A program made the translations under genes and the position numbers. The notes beneath the pieces are model-generated. The model worked only from the letters and a program-made list of their open reading frames with translations. It did no database searches and was not told the origin of the DNA. A stretch of 64,000 nt of DNA from Diplolepis rosae (Eukaryota > Arthropoda > Insecta > Hymenoptera > Diplolepididae): positions 248,001-312,000 of the forward strand of contig JAPYXD010000463.1 in the NCBI GenBank assembly GCA_030998225.1, read 5' to 3'. Position 1 is the stretch's first letter. Each line of letters opens with the position of its first letter. This document shows positions 1 to 11,393 of this stretch, in pieces.

Positions 1-327
1 CAAGTACTGTTGAAGTAGGTCATAGATGCACAAATCTTGCAGAAAAAATTTATGTTTATTTTATTCGATAATGTTTAACAATAAAAATTCGTATTTGTTT
101 GGGGCACTACTCGCTTGAAGATTCTCCACTGCGTACATTATAGCCGACGAGAACTACATATGCATGGGGAATTATACAAAATTGCAAAAAAATTTGCTGG
201 TCGATTTTGGCATATCTAAAACGTCATGAACCAAACTTAGACATATGGTAAACAAACCGTTTTGACACATTAGTGATTTTGTTTTGGCGTCATATACTTA
301 TGATTTTTTTATTTTGATTGGCTCCGT
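1..327. other. No gene recognised
   Basis: AT-rich sequence left of a mariner relic. I see no coding similarity. It may hold the degraded 5' part of the neighbouring mariner, but no terminal repeat could be placed. Confidence 0.4.
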
Positions 328-1110
328 CGCTTCAAAGACGGTGATTTCGATGTTGACAACCGTCCGCGTGAAGAAAGGCCAAAAACCTTTGAAGACTCTG
401 AATTGGAGGCATTGCTCGATGAGGATCCGTGCTAAACGCAAGAAGAGCTTGCTTCAGCATTGGGAGTTACCCGCCAAGCCATTTCTAAGCGATTGCATGC
501 GTTGGGAATGATTCAAAAACAAGGAACTTTGATTCCTTATGATTTGAAGCCAAGGGACGTTGAGCGTCCTTTTTTCGCCTGTGAACAACTGTTTCAGCGG
601 CAAAAAAGGAAGGGGTTTCTTCATTGCATAGTGACGGGTGATGAAAAATGGATTCATTACAGCAACCTAAAGAGAAGAAAGTCATGGGGTCTGCCCGGCC
701 ATGCACCTACGTCGTCGAATATATTCACGCAGCGAAGTTTATGCTGTGTATTTGGTGGGAACCGGTCGGTGTTATTTATTAAGAGCTGTTGAAACCGAAC
801 AAAAAAAGCACTGGGAAACGGTATCGAATGCAATTGAGGCGTTTAAGCCGAGCACTGCGCGAAAAACGGCCACAATACGAGCAGAGGTACGAAAAAGTGA
901 TTCTACAGAATGACAACGCTCGACGTCGCGTTATCAAACCCGTCAAAACCTACCTGGAAACGCTTAAATGGGAAGTCCAGATATTGTGCCGTCCGATTAT
1001 TACTTGTTCCGGTCGATGGCACATGGTCTGGCTGATCAGCACTTCCGCTCGCATAAAGACATCGAAAAATAGCTTGATTCGTGGATTTAAGACCAAGCTG
1101 TCAGGCTAGG
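328..1110 (+). pseudogene. mariner transposase relic (copy 1)
   Basis: This is a dead DDD-type mariner transposase, the enzyme that cuts and pastes Tc1/mariner elements at TA sites. Readable segments in order are the helix-turn-helix region (ELEALLDEDPC, then QEELASALGVTRQAISKR), the linker DLKPRDVER, the first catalytic Asp in VTGDEKWIHY, the second in a decayed QNDNAR, and the third in PSDYYLF. The N-terminal ~50 residues are absent. An in-frame TAA at 433-435 replaces what was probably a Gln codon. The reading frame changes several times after 660, and a few codons are lost just before the third Asp. The same subfamily reappears inverted at 5051-5437. Identification is secure from the motif series; the element is not functional. 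Confidence 0.9.
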
Positions 1111-1809
1111 TGCATGCCGCAGTTTGGCGTATTGCACCTATAGACAAGGCCCTGAAGAAAGCTGACGGTACGGTTTTATAATGAACCAAGATGCACCTCA
1201 CTATTTTACTAATCGCTTTTCACTTTCACAGATTTTGAAAAAATGTTTTCGACGATTACTCTATTTTTAAAATGCGGTGAATCAAACAAAATAACAAAAT
1301 CTTTCAAAATTTATATTTTGCCCATGCACTTGCAGCTATCGTAGGCCCAAAGTACTGCCAGTGCCACCCGTGTGGTAAAAATATTCTAAAACCCAGAGTT
1401 TTTCTCCAATATCTCTTATTTACTGGATAATTCGAAGCTTTTTGTGAGTTCAGATAATAATTATCGAATCTCCCAACGACTGTTGACCATGGACGTAAGA
1501 ATATATGGACGGAGCTCGAAGTCCCAGCTTATGCGAGGGGGACAAACCAACTGAGCGGGAAAGGGTAGAGCGGCCATATTATTTCCATAGCGGATCTAGT
1601 TTAATGAACTGTCAGCAAATGCACTGACGATTCATCATTGTATTTATTCCTACACCTTCCAATTCAAATTTGATCGCAAAACCATAATTGAAACAATTTA
1701 AATGTTTTTCATGCTCTTCTTGTTCATATTTTTACGAGGTCAGCGAATGGTCAGTAAACGGTTAGTGAATAGTAAGCGAATTCACTTACCGTTTACTGGG
1801 CAGGGTCCG
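1111..1809. other. Gap without recognised gene
   Basis: No coding similarity recognised. It contains one strong inverted repeat (1753-1797). It may be part of the retroelement relic that follows. Confidence 0.4.
1753..1797. repeat. 18-bp inverted repeat (hairpin)
   Basis: Arms 1753-1770 and 1780-1797 are reverse complements with one mismatch (left arm AGTAAACGGTTAGTGAAT) around a 9-nt loop. It lies just upstream of the envelope-like relic. Role unknown. Confidence 0.75.
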
Positions 1810-2640
1810 CTAGAGTTTTACTACAGCGATGCAACCTAGAAATAGAAAAACTGGAAAACGCACTTGCTATAACTCTAGAAGCACCGGACGAGTTCGCTTA
1901 TAACCTGATGAAGGGACCCGGGGTATATGGCAGTGACCGCCGGAGACGTGGTTCACGTAATAAAATGCATACTAGTTGAGGTTATAGTCCAACACGGAGA
2001 CGAATGCTACGCAGAACTCAAAGTTATGAAAGGAAATCCAACCTATTTTCTGACACCTAGAACACACTTAAACAACACAATAGGAACAATCCGAACAATT
2101 AAAGGTCTTTTACAACGCAATCTTACCTTCTTATTACCTCGTCGAAGGCAGTTGGTATGAATTACTACCTAAGCCAACTGAAGGGGTGGAACCCATTACA
2201 ATGCACCTTCAGCCCAGTTATCTAGGAACCTAGAAGAACTGAGAGATAGAATTATGTTAACAGTCGAAAGGTCATCCATACTCAATGATGTGACACGGGA
2301 AATGTATGGAGACACAATAGCTGACCATGATGGAACACTGATGACGTTGATGAACGAAGACACTATGGAGAAAATTGTGGAATCAACCTAGGAGAAGCTA
2401 TGGGAAAAGTTCATGACGTTTGGCTCAGCCAGCGTAGGAGTAATAGCAATAATCCTGTTGATACTACAAGCAATTAATATGGTAATTGAAGTCATTATCA
2501 TTGGCTTTTTACTATATCGCATTTATGGATGGTCCATTCACATGTTTTGAGCTATCCTGGGCTCCCTAAAGCAATGTCTCATTTTAATCAGCAGAAGATC
2601 AACCGACCCAAGACCAACCAAGTCATACAATTTCCAACGA
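1810..2640 (+). pseudogene. Viral-type envelope glycoprotein relic (retroelement or endogenous viral)
   Basis: A degraded C-terminal part of a class of glycoprotein seen in insect BEL/Pao elements with an env gene and in chuvirus-like mononegaviruses. What is seen: a CYAEL segment near 2006 with surrounding cysteine-poor beta-rich sequence, a FLTPRTHL segment near 2050, a WYELL/KPTEG segment near 2150-2190, and near 2420-2550 a long hydrophobic stretch (about 35 residues, VGVIAIILLILQ at its start) that fits a C-terminal transmembrane anchor followed by a basic tail. It is broken by several frame changes and stops, for example TGA near 2158 and TGA near 2548, so no product is possible. The family name is inference from motif spacing; a search with the pieces would settle it. 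Confidence 0.55.
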
Positions 2641-3196
2641 GAAGATAAATTGGTTCAAATACGAGATCAAGCCCAATCTCTGCCCAGCACAGCTTCTAAG
2701 ACAGAACAATGTGTTGGGTCCATAAGTACACAAGACTCAGAAGAAAAGTTTAAAAAGCATTTCTTCACATATATACCTTATAATAACCAAACCCTGTTAG
2801 ATAATGGGTTTCTATCTAGGTGTAAACGGAGTTGTACACGATTTTTGCAAATGGGTCCTGTCCGGGTTTTATCCGGTCCTAAGAAGGGTTCTAAAGGGAT
2901 GCAGAAATTGTGCGACTATCGGGTTCTGCACCAGCTGGAACCAGGTGGTACCCGACCCTAATAAGGGTTCTAAATGGTTCAAAAACTTGTGCGCTAATCA
3001 GATTCTATATGGGTGTCAAACAGGTTCTAAGAAGAACTTCAAAGGGTTTTATCTGGGTTTTATGCGGGACCTGAAATTCTTCCGCGTATATTGTCTTAAA
3101 CGGGTGTTAAGCAGGTCGTATCCGGCCCTGAGAATGGTTCTGTATCCCCATAACAGAATTTTATACGGTACCAAACATTGTTACGGTAGGCCTTTT
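2641..3196 (+). repeat. Degenerate internal repeats, possible retroelement 3' region
   Basis: A GGGTTCTA-type motif recurs loosely at about 2885, 2962 and 3029, each followed by related sequence, suggesting a badly eroded tandem array. An ORF of about 100 codons covers part of it but has no recognisable similarity; I treat it as chance. Confidence 0.35.
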
Positions 3197-3600
3197 TAGA
3201 TACCCAGAGCGCACTTGACCAAATTTGTCAATCTATGTCTTCGCTAGGACCCATTCAGACCCTGTTAGACGCCCATACTTTTGATTCAAGAGATCCCTGA
3301 TAAAACTATGTTAGACCCGTTTAGACACCCAGAGCGCACAGCCCAATTTGTCAATCTATTTGCCCACTGTGACCCGCTTAGACCCCGCTACACGCCTACA
3401 CCTTCGATTAATGGGATCCCTGATAGAACCACGGTAGAGCCGTTTAGACACCCAAAGTACACTTTGACCAAATTTGTCAATCTATGTGTGTCCCCGCTAT
3501 AACTCGTTTAGATCCCGTCAGACGCCCATACCTTCGATTCCTTAGATACCTGATACAACCACGCTAGACCCCTCTAAACACCCAAAGTGCACTTTAGAAG
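3197..3600. repeat. ~125-bp tandem repeat, about 3.3 copies
   Basis: The landmark TAGACACCCAGAGCGCAC (or close variant) starts at 3197, 3322, 3445 and 3575, so the periods are 125, 123 and 130 bp. Each unit also carries AAATTTGTCAATCTAT and a GACCC/TAGACGCC segment. Copies are diverged by several percent. The array sits between the env-like relic and a TATA-bearing segment, a place where LTR retroelements often carry minisatellites. Confidence 0.85.
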
Positions 3601-4386
3601 AATAATTTTCATATACTAATCCCGGACGGTAGCCAAGTCCCGTTTTGCAATTACAGTCAAGTCTCAGTCGGTATGGCAATTAAGGCAGTGGTGGGAACTC
3701 CTCGTGACTTAAAATAAACAAGACTCTCGTTTCGGGATACTTGAAATAAACGATACTTGACTGTAAAGTAGTATAATTTGAGTACCAATCACCCATGTAG
3801 AACTCGCGTACACTCGGATAGCATTCCACAATTATGTTATAATTTCCCAGGTAGGTCCGGATAAAGTGCCAGAGCTTATGATAAGATCCTACCCGGTTCC
3901 AGATTTCCGTTTAATCCGGTTTCAATCATGGTTTTAACGGTGTTTTATAGCAGGGCGTGCAGCCAATAGCACCTGAAGAAAGCGTGTGACATCAGTCTAC
4001 GCAGCGTACGCTCATTAGAATAAAAAATGACCAGTAAGCGTTTTTTCCTCAAATAAAATGCTAAGTACTTGAAATCAGAATGTAGCTGTTACCTCACAAT
4101 GCAACATTCAGTACATTTCCTGGTTGATCTTACTTTCCTCTAAACATTATTCCCAATATTATTCTCAACATTATTTCATTGTTTTTCGATATTGTCGAAA
4201 CAATTGGTTCAATAGTCCTTAAGATCAAAAATTACACTATTAAGGTGTAGCGAACCGTACATACGCGCTACGGCGCAGCTCCCCTACCGTGGCGTTCGGA
4301 GGGGTACACCCACCACCGCTACTCGCGTGAGTACCCCCACCGACCGCCGAGCTGCGCGCGCAGCTACCCTCACCGCTCGTCGACAC

Positions 4387-4423
4387 TATAAAAAAAGGAC
4401 CGGAGGAACGAGACAGGGCAGTT
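4387..4423 (+). promoter_or_regulatory. TATA box plus initiator, possible LTR promoter
   Basis: TATAAAAAAA at 4387-4396 is followed about 31 bp downstream by GCAGTT at 4418-4423, matching insect core promoter spacing. The surrounding 120 bp is GC-rich against an AT-rich background. An AATAAAA lies upstream at about 4020. Taken with the env-like relic to the left this could be the LTR of that element, but no second LTR copy is visible in the window. Confidence 0.45.
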
Positions 4424-4439
4424 CGGCTGTAGCGACGAT

Positions 4440-4975
4440 TTATGATTAATATTGCATTAAATAATGTCCTGAGCAACCAAGAATTTTATAATTGATATCC
4501 TATCAAATAATGTGAAGACCCTTAATGCAGTCAGGTAGTTATTTAGTTTTCAAATTTTATGACTAATATTTGATTTTTACAAATGATATATCTTAAATAA
4601 CGTGCTAAGCCCCAATGCAGCTAAACAGTTATTTAATGTTTGAAATTTATATGACTGATTTTTCATCGGATGATGTGCTAAGGCCTAATGCAGACAGGCA
4701 GCTTTTTAATATTTGATTTTATAATTAATATTTTATTTAATAATGTGTTAAGAATTAAATGCAACCAGGCAGTTATTTAATATTGTAATTTATAGTAAAT
4801 ATTGTATTAAATAATGTGCTGAATTTAATGTATCCAGTTCAATTATTCAATTATGGGATTTCATAATTAATATTTGATTTGTATGACTGATATTTCCTAA
4901 ATAACGTACTGAGCTCTAATGCAGCTAGGAAGTGATTTGATTTTTGGATTTTATAATTAATAATAAAGTTATTTA
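4440..4975. repeat. AT-rich tandem array with two unit lengths (~71 and ~90 bp)
   Basis: The landmark AATGCAG (or variant) ends at about 4530, 4620, 4693, 4764, 4833 and 4924, giving spacings of about 90, 73, 71, 69 and 91 bp. Every unit has CAGTTATTTAAT and AATAATGTGCT-like blocks. The two long units carry an extra ~20 bp. It starts just downstream of the TATA/initiator pair and ends at the inverted mariner fragment. Confidence 0.85.
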
Positions 4976-5050
4976 TTAAGTGCGCAACTATTTTCACGCT
5001 GTTTTTTTATGAAATTGCAATTTTATTGTAAAAAAATGGTTACAAATGAA

Positions 5051-5437
5051 TCATTCAAAGTATTTCCCATCGTTAGCTACAACTTTTGCTTATCTTTCTG
5101 GTAGAGCTCGAATACCGTTACGATAAAGGTGTTCATCTTTTGAAGCTACCCACGAATTAAGCCATTTTTCGATGTATTCATATGAGCGGAAGTGCTGATC
5201 AGCCAGACCATGTGCCATCGACTGGAACAAGTAATAATCGGACGGCGCAATATCTGGAGAATACGGCGGGTGGGGTAGGACTTCCCATTTGAGCGTTTCA
5301 AGGTAGGTTTTAACGGGTTTGGCAACGTGAGGCCGAGAGTTGTCATGCTGTAGAATCACTTTTTCGTACTTCTGCTCGTATTGTGGCAGTTTTTCGCGCA
5401 GTGCTCGGCTCAAACGCCTCAATTGCATTCGCCGATC
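5051..5437 (-). pseudogene. mariner transposase C-terminal fragment (copy 2)
   Basis: The C-terminal third of the same mariner subfamily as copy 1, in opposite orientation. It reads from LRRLSRALREK through HDNSRPHV (second catalytic Asp) and YSPDIAPSDYYLF (third Asp; 34 residues lie between the two, the D34D spacing of mariners) to VANDGKYFE and a stop at 5051-5053. A TAA interrupts the reading just after LPER. The N-terminal two thirds are absent. Sequence near 4983-5010 may be the terminal repeat. Confidence 0.9.
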
Positions 5438-5516
5438 AATGATTGGGAATAGATCATCATCACCCGCTCGCGGGTAAATTAATATAATCAAGAAATAGAG
5501 GACGTTTCAGACCTAA

Positions 5517-5771
5517 ATGACAACAGTCACAGTGCCATCAGCACACTTTCCCTTTGGCATGACCCAAACCGCGTTTCAGGTGAGTAATTGGCCACTCCAA
5601 TTTAGAAACAATAAAGAAGACAGCCCCGCTCATTTTTTGGATGACCTTAAAAGATTTAAAAGGGGATATCGGATTAATAATAGGGATATATTTGAAAACC
5701 TTAATGCTTTATTGATTGAGGACGCTAAAAATTGGTCCTTAATGAATAAAAATTCATGGAGAATGCTATAG
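5517..5771 (+). pseudogene. gypsy-type gag fragment
   Basis: About 75 residues resembling the capsid region of insect Ty3/gypsy Gag, with WPLQFRNN and HFLDDLKRF (the usual P..F..D...F arrangement at the start of such domains). It ends early at a TAG (5769-5771). Further Gag sequence, rich in Asn, Gln and Arg, continues to the zinc knuckle at 6159. Part of one gypsy relic at 5517-7595. Confidence 0.65.
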
Positions 5772-6158
5772 AATTTCTTCAATGAGTTACATAGACGAAA
5801 CATTTTCGGAGGAAATAAAACAAAAAATAATCCACAAGGATTCCAGCCTAGATTTCGAAATAATCAAAATAGATATCCTTTCAATCCTTATAACCAGATA
5901 ATACCAAGGATGAACCGACTAGCGATAGGCATGATATTAGGTCAAACACAACCGACTATAGAATTTCCGACAGAAATTCGAGGAAATAACCCGGGAGAAA
6001 AGCGGTAACAAAATTTTCAAAAACAAATCGCGTGTAACAAGAATCGAAACCAGAAAAGCGAAAATATAAAAAATAAAGTACAAGACAATCCAAGTTGGTT
6101 GAAACAAAATGCACAGTCGCATAATGCGAGCGTAAACGAAAATGCAAGACAGTTGAAC

Positions 6159-6203
6159 TGCTACAACTGAAAGAAACTGGGACATTTCAAAAGGAAATGC
6201 CCA
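6159..6203 (+). pseudogene. gypsy Gag zinc knuckle with its second Cys lost to a stop
   Basis: The segment reads C-Y-N-stop-K-K-L-G-H-F-K-R-K-C, which is the nucleocapsid knuckle C-x2-C-x4-H-x4-C with the second cysteine codon changed to TGA (6168-6170). Nucleocapsid knuckles bind the element's RNA for packaging. One base change explains the loss. Confidence 0.8.
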
Positions 6204-6311
6204 TATTTAACTTAAAATCGAGGAAACTGAAAAAGCGGGAAACAGGAAAAACAATAATAAAGCCTATGACCATAACATCAGAATATTTAAATTCGGATAC
6301 TGAAGAATTGA

Positions 6312-6683
6312 ATGACATTAAATGTTTCATTCATTTCATGGAATCAAATGTTTCATTTAAAGATAAAAATTGAAAATGACTTATTTAGAATATTAGTTGA
6401 TACAGGGGCCACACACTCAAATGTTGGCAAGGAACTGATGGAAAAAATTCTAAGTTCAAATTATTCGATTTTTAAACCAACCCCACAAAGTCTAATGGGC
6501 GCGAACGGAGAAACCGTCGAAATAATAGGACAGGTAGTCATTCCAATTATGATTGGTAAGGACGTAAAGCATGTGTCGTTTCGACTAGTCTCCAAATTGA
6601 TATCTACGAGCATTTTGGGGGCAGACATGATTAAAAGCATAAAATTGATACCGAAACGTGGTGGCTACCAGGTAACCCAATAA
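6312..6683 (+). pseudogene. gypsy aspartic protease
   Basis: An open stretch of 123 codons with the retropepsin active site LVDTGATHS at about 6393-6420 and the second conserved segment ILGADMI at about 6610-6632, about 75 residues apart as expected. The enzyme cleaves the Gag-Pol polyprotein. It lies in order between the zinc knuckle and the RT. The segment itself is open, but the element around it is broken. Confidence 0.8.
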
Positions 6684-7129
6684 CTGGATATCAAACGGAT
6701 GATGACCCTCGCCTATCCCAAAAAGCAACAAACACCCAAATTCCCAAAGCAAACCATTACGAGGATATTTCAAGCTTGCTCAGCATTCCCACATAAAACA
6801 TATTACAAACCCTAAAAAACTCCAACCCACAAACTCAGGACACTAACAAAAAAGCGGAAATAGCTAGACAAGAATTAGAATTAGGAACCTAGGTAGTGAA
6901 AATCGAAAAAATTGAAACTGAGAAAGGATCTTGACAAAAAACTCGAATCTAGAGGAACTGAAACTTTGAACGAAACGACCGAGATTAGAAATAAAAACTC
7001 ATAGATTAATTCTAGCAATAAGGCAATTTTATTGAACAAAATAGGGGGTGAACTTATTAAATGAGTGAAACTAAAGGATAACGCAGCAGAAGTATATGAA
7101 CGTATTGTTGAAGTAGATGAAAGTCAACA

Positions 7130-7595
7130 AGATAAATTGAAATGCTAAAACAGGGAATTATAAAACCTTGTTCCGACTGGTCGAATACAATTGTCATGAT
7201 TAAAAAACCAAACGGAGAATACAGGTTTTGTCTTGATTTTAGAAAAGTAAATAAGAAAACCAAAAAATATTTTGTTACTTGGACGACATCATTATTGTGA
7301 CTCAAAATTTCAACGATCATTTAAAGTACCTTAACCTTGTATTGGATAAAATTAAAGAAGCAAACTTGACAATAGGACTAAACAAGTGTGAATTCGGGTG
7401 TTCAGAAATTAATAAATACATTGTTTTTAAAGTAAACGAAAAAGGACTTCAAATTGATGATGATAAAATTCAGCCAATCTTGGACTTACCCAAACCCAAA
7501 AATATTAAACAATTGCAACGATTAATAGGAATGGCAAGTTGGTATAAAAGGTTTATACCACACTTTGTCGGAATAATAGAACCGTATTTTACATG
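7130..7595 (+). pseudogene. gypsy reverse transcriptase with internal deletion
   Basis: Two ends of a Ty3/gypsy RT are joined. The left end reads GIIKPC, SDWSNTIVMIKKP and YRFCLDFRKVN (RT blocks 1-2, near 7150-7255). The right end, in another frame, starts with the catalytic block CYLDDIIIV near 7273-7299 and continues through HLKYLNLVLDKI to QLQRLIGMASWYKRFIPHF. The part that should hold the first catalytic Asp and the Q-G block (roughly 80-100 residues) is missing at about 7262-7270. It stops where a mariner begins at ~7600. Confidence 0.85.
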
Positions 7596-7599
7596 AATG

Positions 7600-8370
7600 T
7601 TTGGGTATGAGGAAGCTGTCTACAAGATGGGTGCTCCGTTTTCCGGCTCGTGTGGTTGCGTCTGAGCAATGTTTGGGCATGTTTCAACGTAATTCAATGG
7701 AATTTTTGCGACGTTATGTAACTGTTGGTGAAACGTGGATTCATTATTATATGCCAGAAACAAAAAATCAGTCGAAAATGTGGACTGGGCCTGGCGAATC
7801 TGCGCCGAAAAAAGCGAAGACGGTTCCATCAGCCGGTAAAGTCATGGCCACAATTTTTTGAGACTCACATGGTATAATATTAATCGATTATCTACAGAAA
7901 AGAAAAACTATTACAGGAGAGTGTTATGCCTCATTATTAAATCGATTTGATGCCATACTGAAGGAAAAGCGGCCCCATCTGGCGAAAAAAAGTGCTTTTC
8001 CACCACGACAATGCACCAGCTCACACGAGTGCCATTGCAACGGCCAAATTATTTTATTTATGCTACGAAATACTTTCTCATCCACCTTATTCTCCAGATT
8101 TGGCTCCTTCCGATTATTTTTTGTTTCCTAACATGAAAACTTGGCTTGGAGGTAAAAGATTTTCATCGAACGTAGAGATCATTGCTGCTGCAAATAAATA
8201 CTTTGAGTTGTTTGATAAAAATTACTTTTTAGAGAGCATAAAGAAGCTTAAGTACCGCTATAATAAATGTATACAGTTAAAAGGGGACTATGCTGAAAAA
8301 TAAATTGGAATTTGTGTTATAAAAAGTGTTCTTCATTTCAAAGTCACTGACTTATTGAACAGCTCTCGCA
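7600..8370 (+). pseudogene. mariner transposase relic (copy 3), inserted against gypsy RT
   Basis: A mariner of another subfamily from copies 1-2. It runs MRKLSTRWV, LRRYVTVGETWIHYY, MWTGPGESAPKKAK, DYLQKRKTITGECYA, FHHDNAPAHTS, SPDLAPSDYFLFP to a final GDYAEK and a TAA near 8301. The N-terminal DNA-binding part is missing. The first catalytic Asp is changed to Gly (GGT at 7727-7729). A Trp codon is TGA at 7859-7861, and the frame slips in the A-run near 7986-7993. The second and third Asp remain. The 3' terminus is probably near 8360-8370. Confidence 0.88.
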
Positions 8371-9484
8371 CACACGTAATACATTTATTTCCTGATATGC
8401 TTTTTACTATGTCTATTATTATTTCTCAAAAAATTGAAATTTTTATTTTATTGTTGATGATTATTACATTCTCATTACACGTGGGAAAGTATTGGTATTA
8501 TGTGAAAGTTTACTTTCTGAGTAAGTTGTTGGCGCTGTCTAAGTAATTAGCGTCTGACGTTACATATTTGAAAATAATTATTACTACATTAGTGTCCAAA
8601 AAGAAAGAACAAGTTCGTTAGCCAGACTTATTCACTCAAAATCCCGACAATTAGGACATTGTAAGAGTTTAGTGTGGTGAATCAGTAAAAAAAACAAGGT
8701 ACTGAACGAATTGAACTTGTTTCGTTCGACTCTGAAAATGTATGTGAAAAGTCAAGTCATTCTTACTATCCATACGAATTTATTTGATAATTTTAGAAAC
8801 GCACAGAATATCATCAATAAGTATGAATATTGTAATGAGGATGAGTTCCTTGAGGTTTCTTGAGGAAAAAAAATTTTAAGACAGCATTGAATATGGCGCT
8901 CTGAAAATGAAAACTTAGTAGTCAATTCTCTTCATTCAAAAGTTCTTCTTCCCCCAAAACACCGATGTGGCTCGTGCCAGATATTTTTTAAATTCCTCCG
9001 CTGAAGAATTAGATTTATTCACTTTTTATTACCAAGTATATGATATGAGTCATTAAAAATTTTGGAGATGATTAGAAGCGTTATTGAAAATGAAAAAATG
9101 GAAATTCAGAAGAATATACTTACAGTGTATGTCATTATTCCTTGATTAAAATTATTATTTTCATTCATATGATTCATTATAATCATATTATTATGATTAT
9201 TATCATTGTGAAGCGTAAAAAGCTAGTCATTTATGTTCATTTTCCAAAGAATCTAATCATTTTGTAAGTGAAAAATCTAATAAACTCAGTTAAAAAAATT
9301 CGGTACTTATCGTTATTTTTTATAATCATACGCCGTCTCAAACAAATAAGTTTTATTTCGTGGAAAAAAGCCGCAAGGAGCTAACAAAAAATGGCCTTGA
9401 TTGATATTTTTTATTCAATCATATTATCTTTTCAAAAAAGAAACATACTTATTGAATAATTTGTCTTCTCAAAAAAACAATATA
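8371..9484. other. Gap without recognised gene
   Basis: AT-rich sequence with many stops in all frames. A 63-codon ORF near 8355-8546 is hydrophobic and AT-driven and has no similarity I recognise. Confidence 0.4.
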
Positions 9485-9486
9485 TA

Positions 9487-10021
9487 TCAGGTGTACAAAT
9501 AAGTTTTTGCCGTTTGACAAAAGTTGGCGTCACCAGTAAGTTTTGGTTGAAATTGACAGATGTAAAACGTCACTGTCGTAAGGTTGGACATCTGTCAACA
9601 ACGAAACCTTGAAATATTAGTGCATTTTTATCAGTATAATATATTCTTTTGCGTGCAAAAATGTCGAGTTTTGAGTCGAATAAGCGTCATTTGCGGGAAC
9701 TTTTGATTTACTTCTTCAATTTGTTGAAATCTGCAGCTGAGGTGCATATATTGCTTGTAGAAACATATGGTGAGGCAGCCTTAAGTCGTGAGTGGTTTCA
9801 AAAGTTTAAGAACGGTGAATTTGACATCGAAGACAAAGAACGTAGTGGATGGTCAAAAGTGTACGAAGACGCGGAATTGGAAGCATTATTGGATCAAGAT
9901 TCGTGCCAAATGCAAGAAGAATACGATGGACAATACTTCGAATAAAACATAAGGTTCCCTTCTTTCACGATAAATTCTCAATTTTTGATGAAAAACAGCG
10001 GAAACTTATTTGTACACCTGA
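9487..10021 (+). mobile_element. mariner deletion derivative with intact terminal repeats
   Basis: A 535-bp element bounded by near-perfect inverted ends: TCAGGTGTACAAATAAGTTT at 9487-9506 and its reverse complement ending at 10021, with TA at 9485-9486 and 10022-10023 as the target duplication. It begins the transposase normally (ATG at 9661, first ~86 codons: MSSFESNKRHLRELL, FKNGEFDIEDKERSG, AELEALLDQDSC). It then jumps at about 9925 to the last residues YDGQYFE before a stop at 9943-9945, so the whole catalytic part is deleted. Such ends could still be moved by a related transposase supplied elsewhere. Confidence 0.93.
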
Positions 10022-10023
10022 TA

Positions 10024-10949
10024 TATATATAATCTTACCAATATGGCCAGCGTCAACAGTCATGACATCTAGGAGTTGAACAGGCCTGTACGTTATTTGT
10101 TCACCACGAATTTGTATTATACTCGGTCGTTGGATATTGAATTTGAGAACATCACTCTTCTTATTTGGATGGGGAAGTCCCGATACACAGAAAACGATTG
10201 TACAAAGCACCTATTGATCTGGTAATTACGTATATAGTACTTCACAATTCCTCACATCTCTTTTAAAAAAATTTTTTTTGCACAAATTTCAATATCAACT
10301 ACAATCTTTTCTACATAAATTAATAACACACTTTCCGATTCAACGTGCAATAACTATGGATATTAGTGTCCTATTCTACAATGATCGCTAGTACACTGAA
10401 ATAACACATTCTTAATATAATGTTACATTCTTCATACGCCGAATGAACAGAGCTCAATTAGAAGAATTTTTAAAGACAAAGAGTTGTCTTATTCTACATT
10501 ATGTGATTTAAAAGTGCTCAGTTATACATGCAAATATTTTTTCAATTCTATATAAACCGACTAATATGTTGAAGTACAAATTGATAGAGCGACAATATAT
10601 TCAAGCTAACCCATTTTATCATTGACCAATACATCCTAATATAAATGAATTCACTATTTTCACTTTTGTAATCCTCGCAGAAAATCTAGTAAAAAGTAAT
10701 AGCGAATGTGTCGGCAAGGTAAGCGGAATTCAAATGTCTTCTAGTTTAACTAAGGAGCCAATCAAAAATCGATTTTCCAGATGCATCAATATATATATAT
10801 TTGTTCCTAATTAAAATTTCTAAATTTTTTGTAAGTTAAAAATATTCAGAACAAAATTAAGTATAACATTTTAAAATATAATTTCAATTTTATTTAACCT
10901 TCATAATATTTCAATTCAATTTTTATCATTATACACTATTTTCTTTAGG
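10024..10949. other. Gap without recognised gene
   Basis: AT-rich, no recognised similarity on either strand. Confidence 0.4.
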
Positions 10950-10951
10950 TA

Positions 10952-11248
10952 CACAGAGAAACTATTCATATTTATATATTCTCTATATTTATATACTCTT
11001 TATATATTTCAATTTAGGGAAAAACGTATCACTCTAAGACCTTTTGTCAAAAAAAAATACTAAACTTTAGAAGAATTATATGAAACTTTAGCATAGTTCA
11101 TAACAAATGTTAATATAATTCAGACTAAAGTTTCATATCATTCTTCTAAAGGTTAGTATTTTTTTTGACAAAATGTCTTAAGAGTGATGCATTTTTCACT
11201 AAATTGAAAAATATTTTATTAAAAATTGATATAAAAAGTTTTTGCGTG
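10952..11248. mobile_element. Palindromic Tc1/mariner-type MITE (copy 1)
   Basis: A 297-bp near-palindrome. Its ends CACAGAGAAACT (10952) and AGTTTTTGCGTG (to 11248) are imperfect inverted repeats flanked by TA on both sides (10950-10951, 11249-11250). Inside, a second long inverted repeat (about 11014-11098 against 11125-11215) includes TTTAGGGAAAAACG and GAAACTTTAGCAT-type blocks. No coding. The same family is at 34568-34834. Confidence 0.88.
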
Positions 11249-11361
11249 TACTATACTATTGATTGAAAGTGCAAGTTGTATTGACCTTTGGTCTTAAATA
11301 CTGGTTTATTGTTGGAAAAGATTGACTTTCTGGGCGAAAATGATGAAGTTAATATGAATCT

Positions 11362-11393
11362 GACATTTTGGCTCAGACTGGAGCCCTTATTAG
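11362..11393 (-). ncRNA. Degenerate hammerhead-like core (left arm)
   Basis: Read on the minus strand, a CTAATAAG segment, a stem-loop of GGCTC/GAGCC type and CAAAATGTC occupy the places of CTGATGAG, stem II and GAAAC. Two catalytic-core positions are changed, so it should be inactive. Confidence 0.4.
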
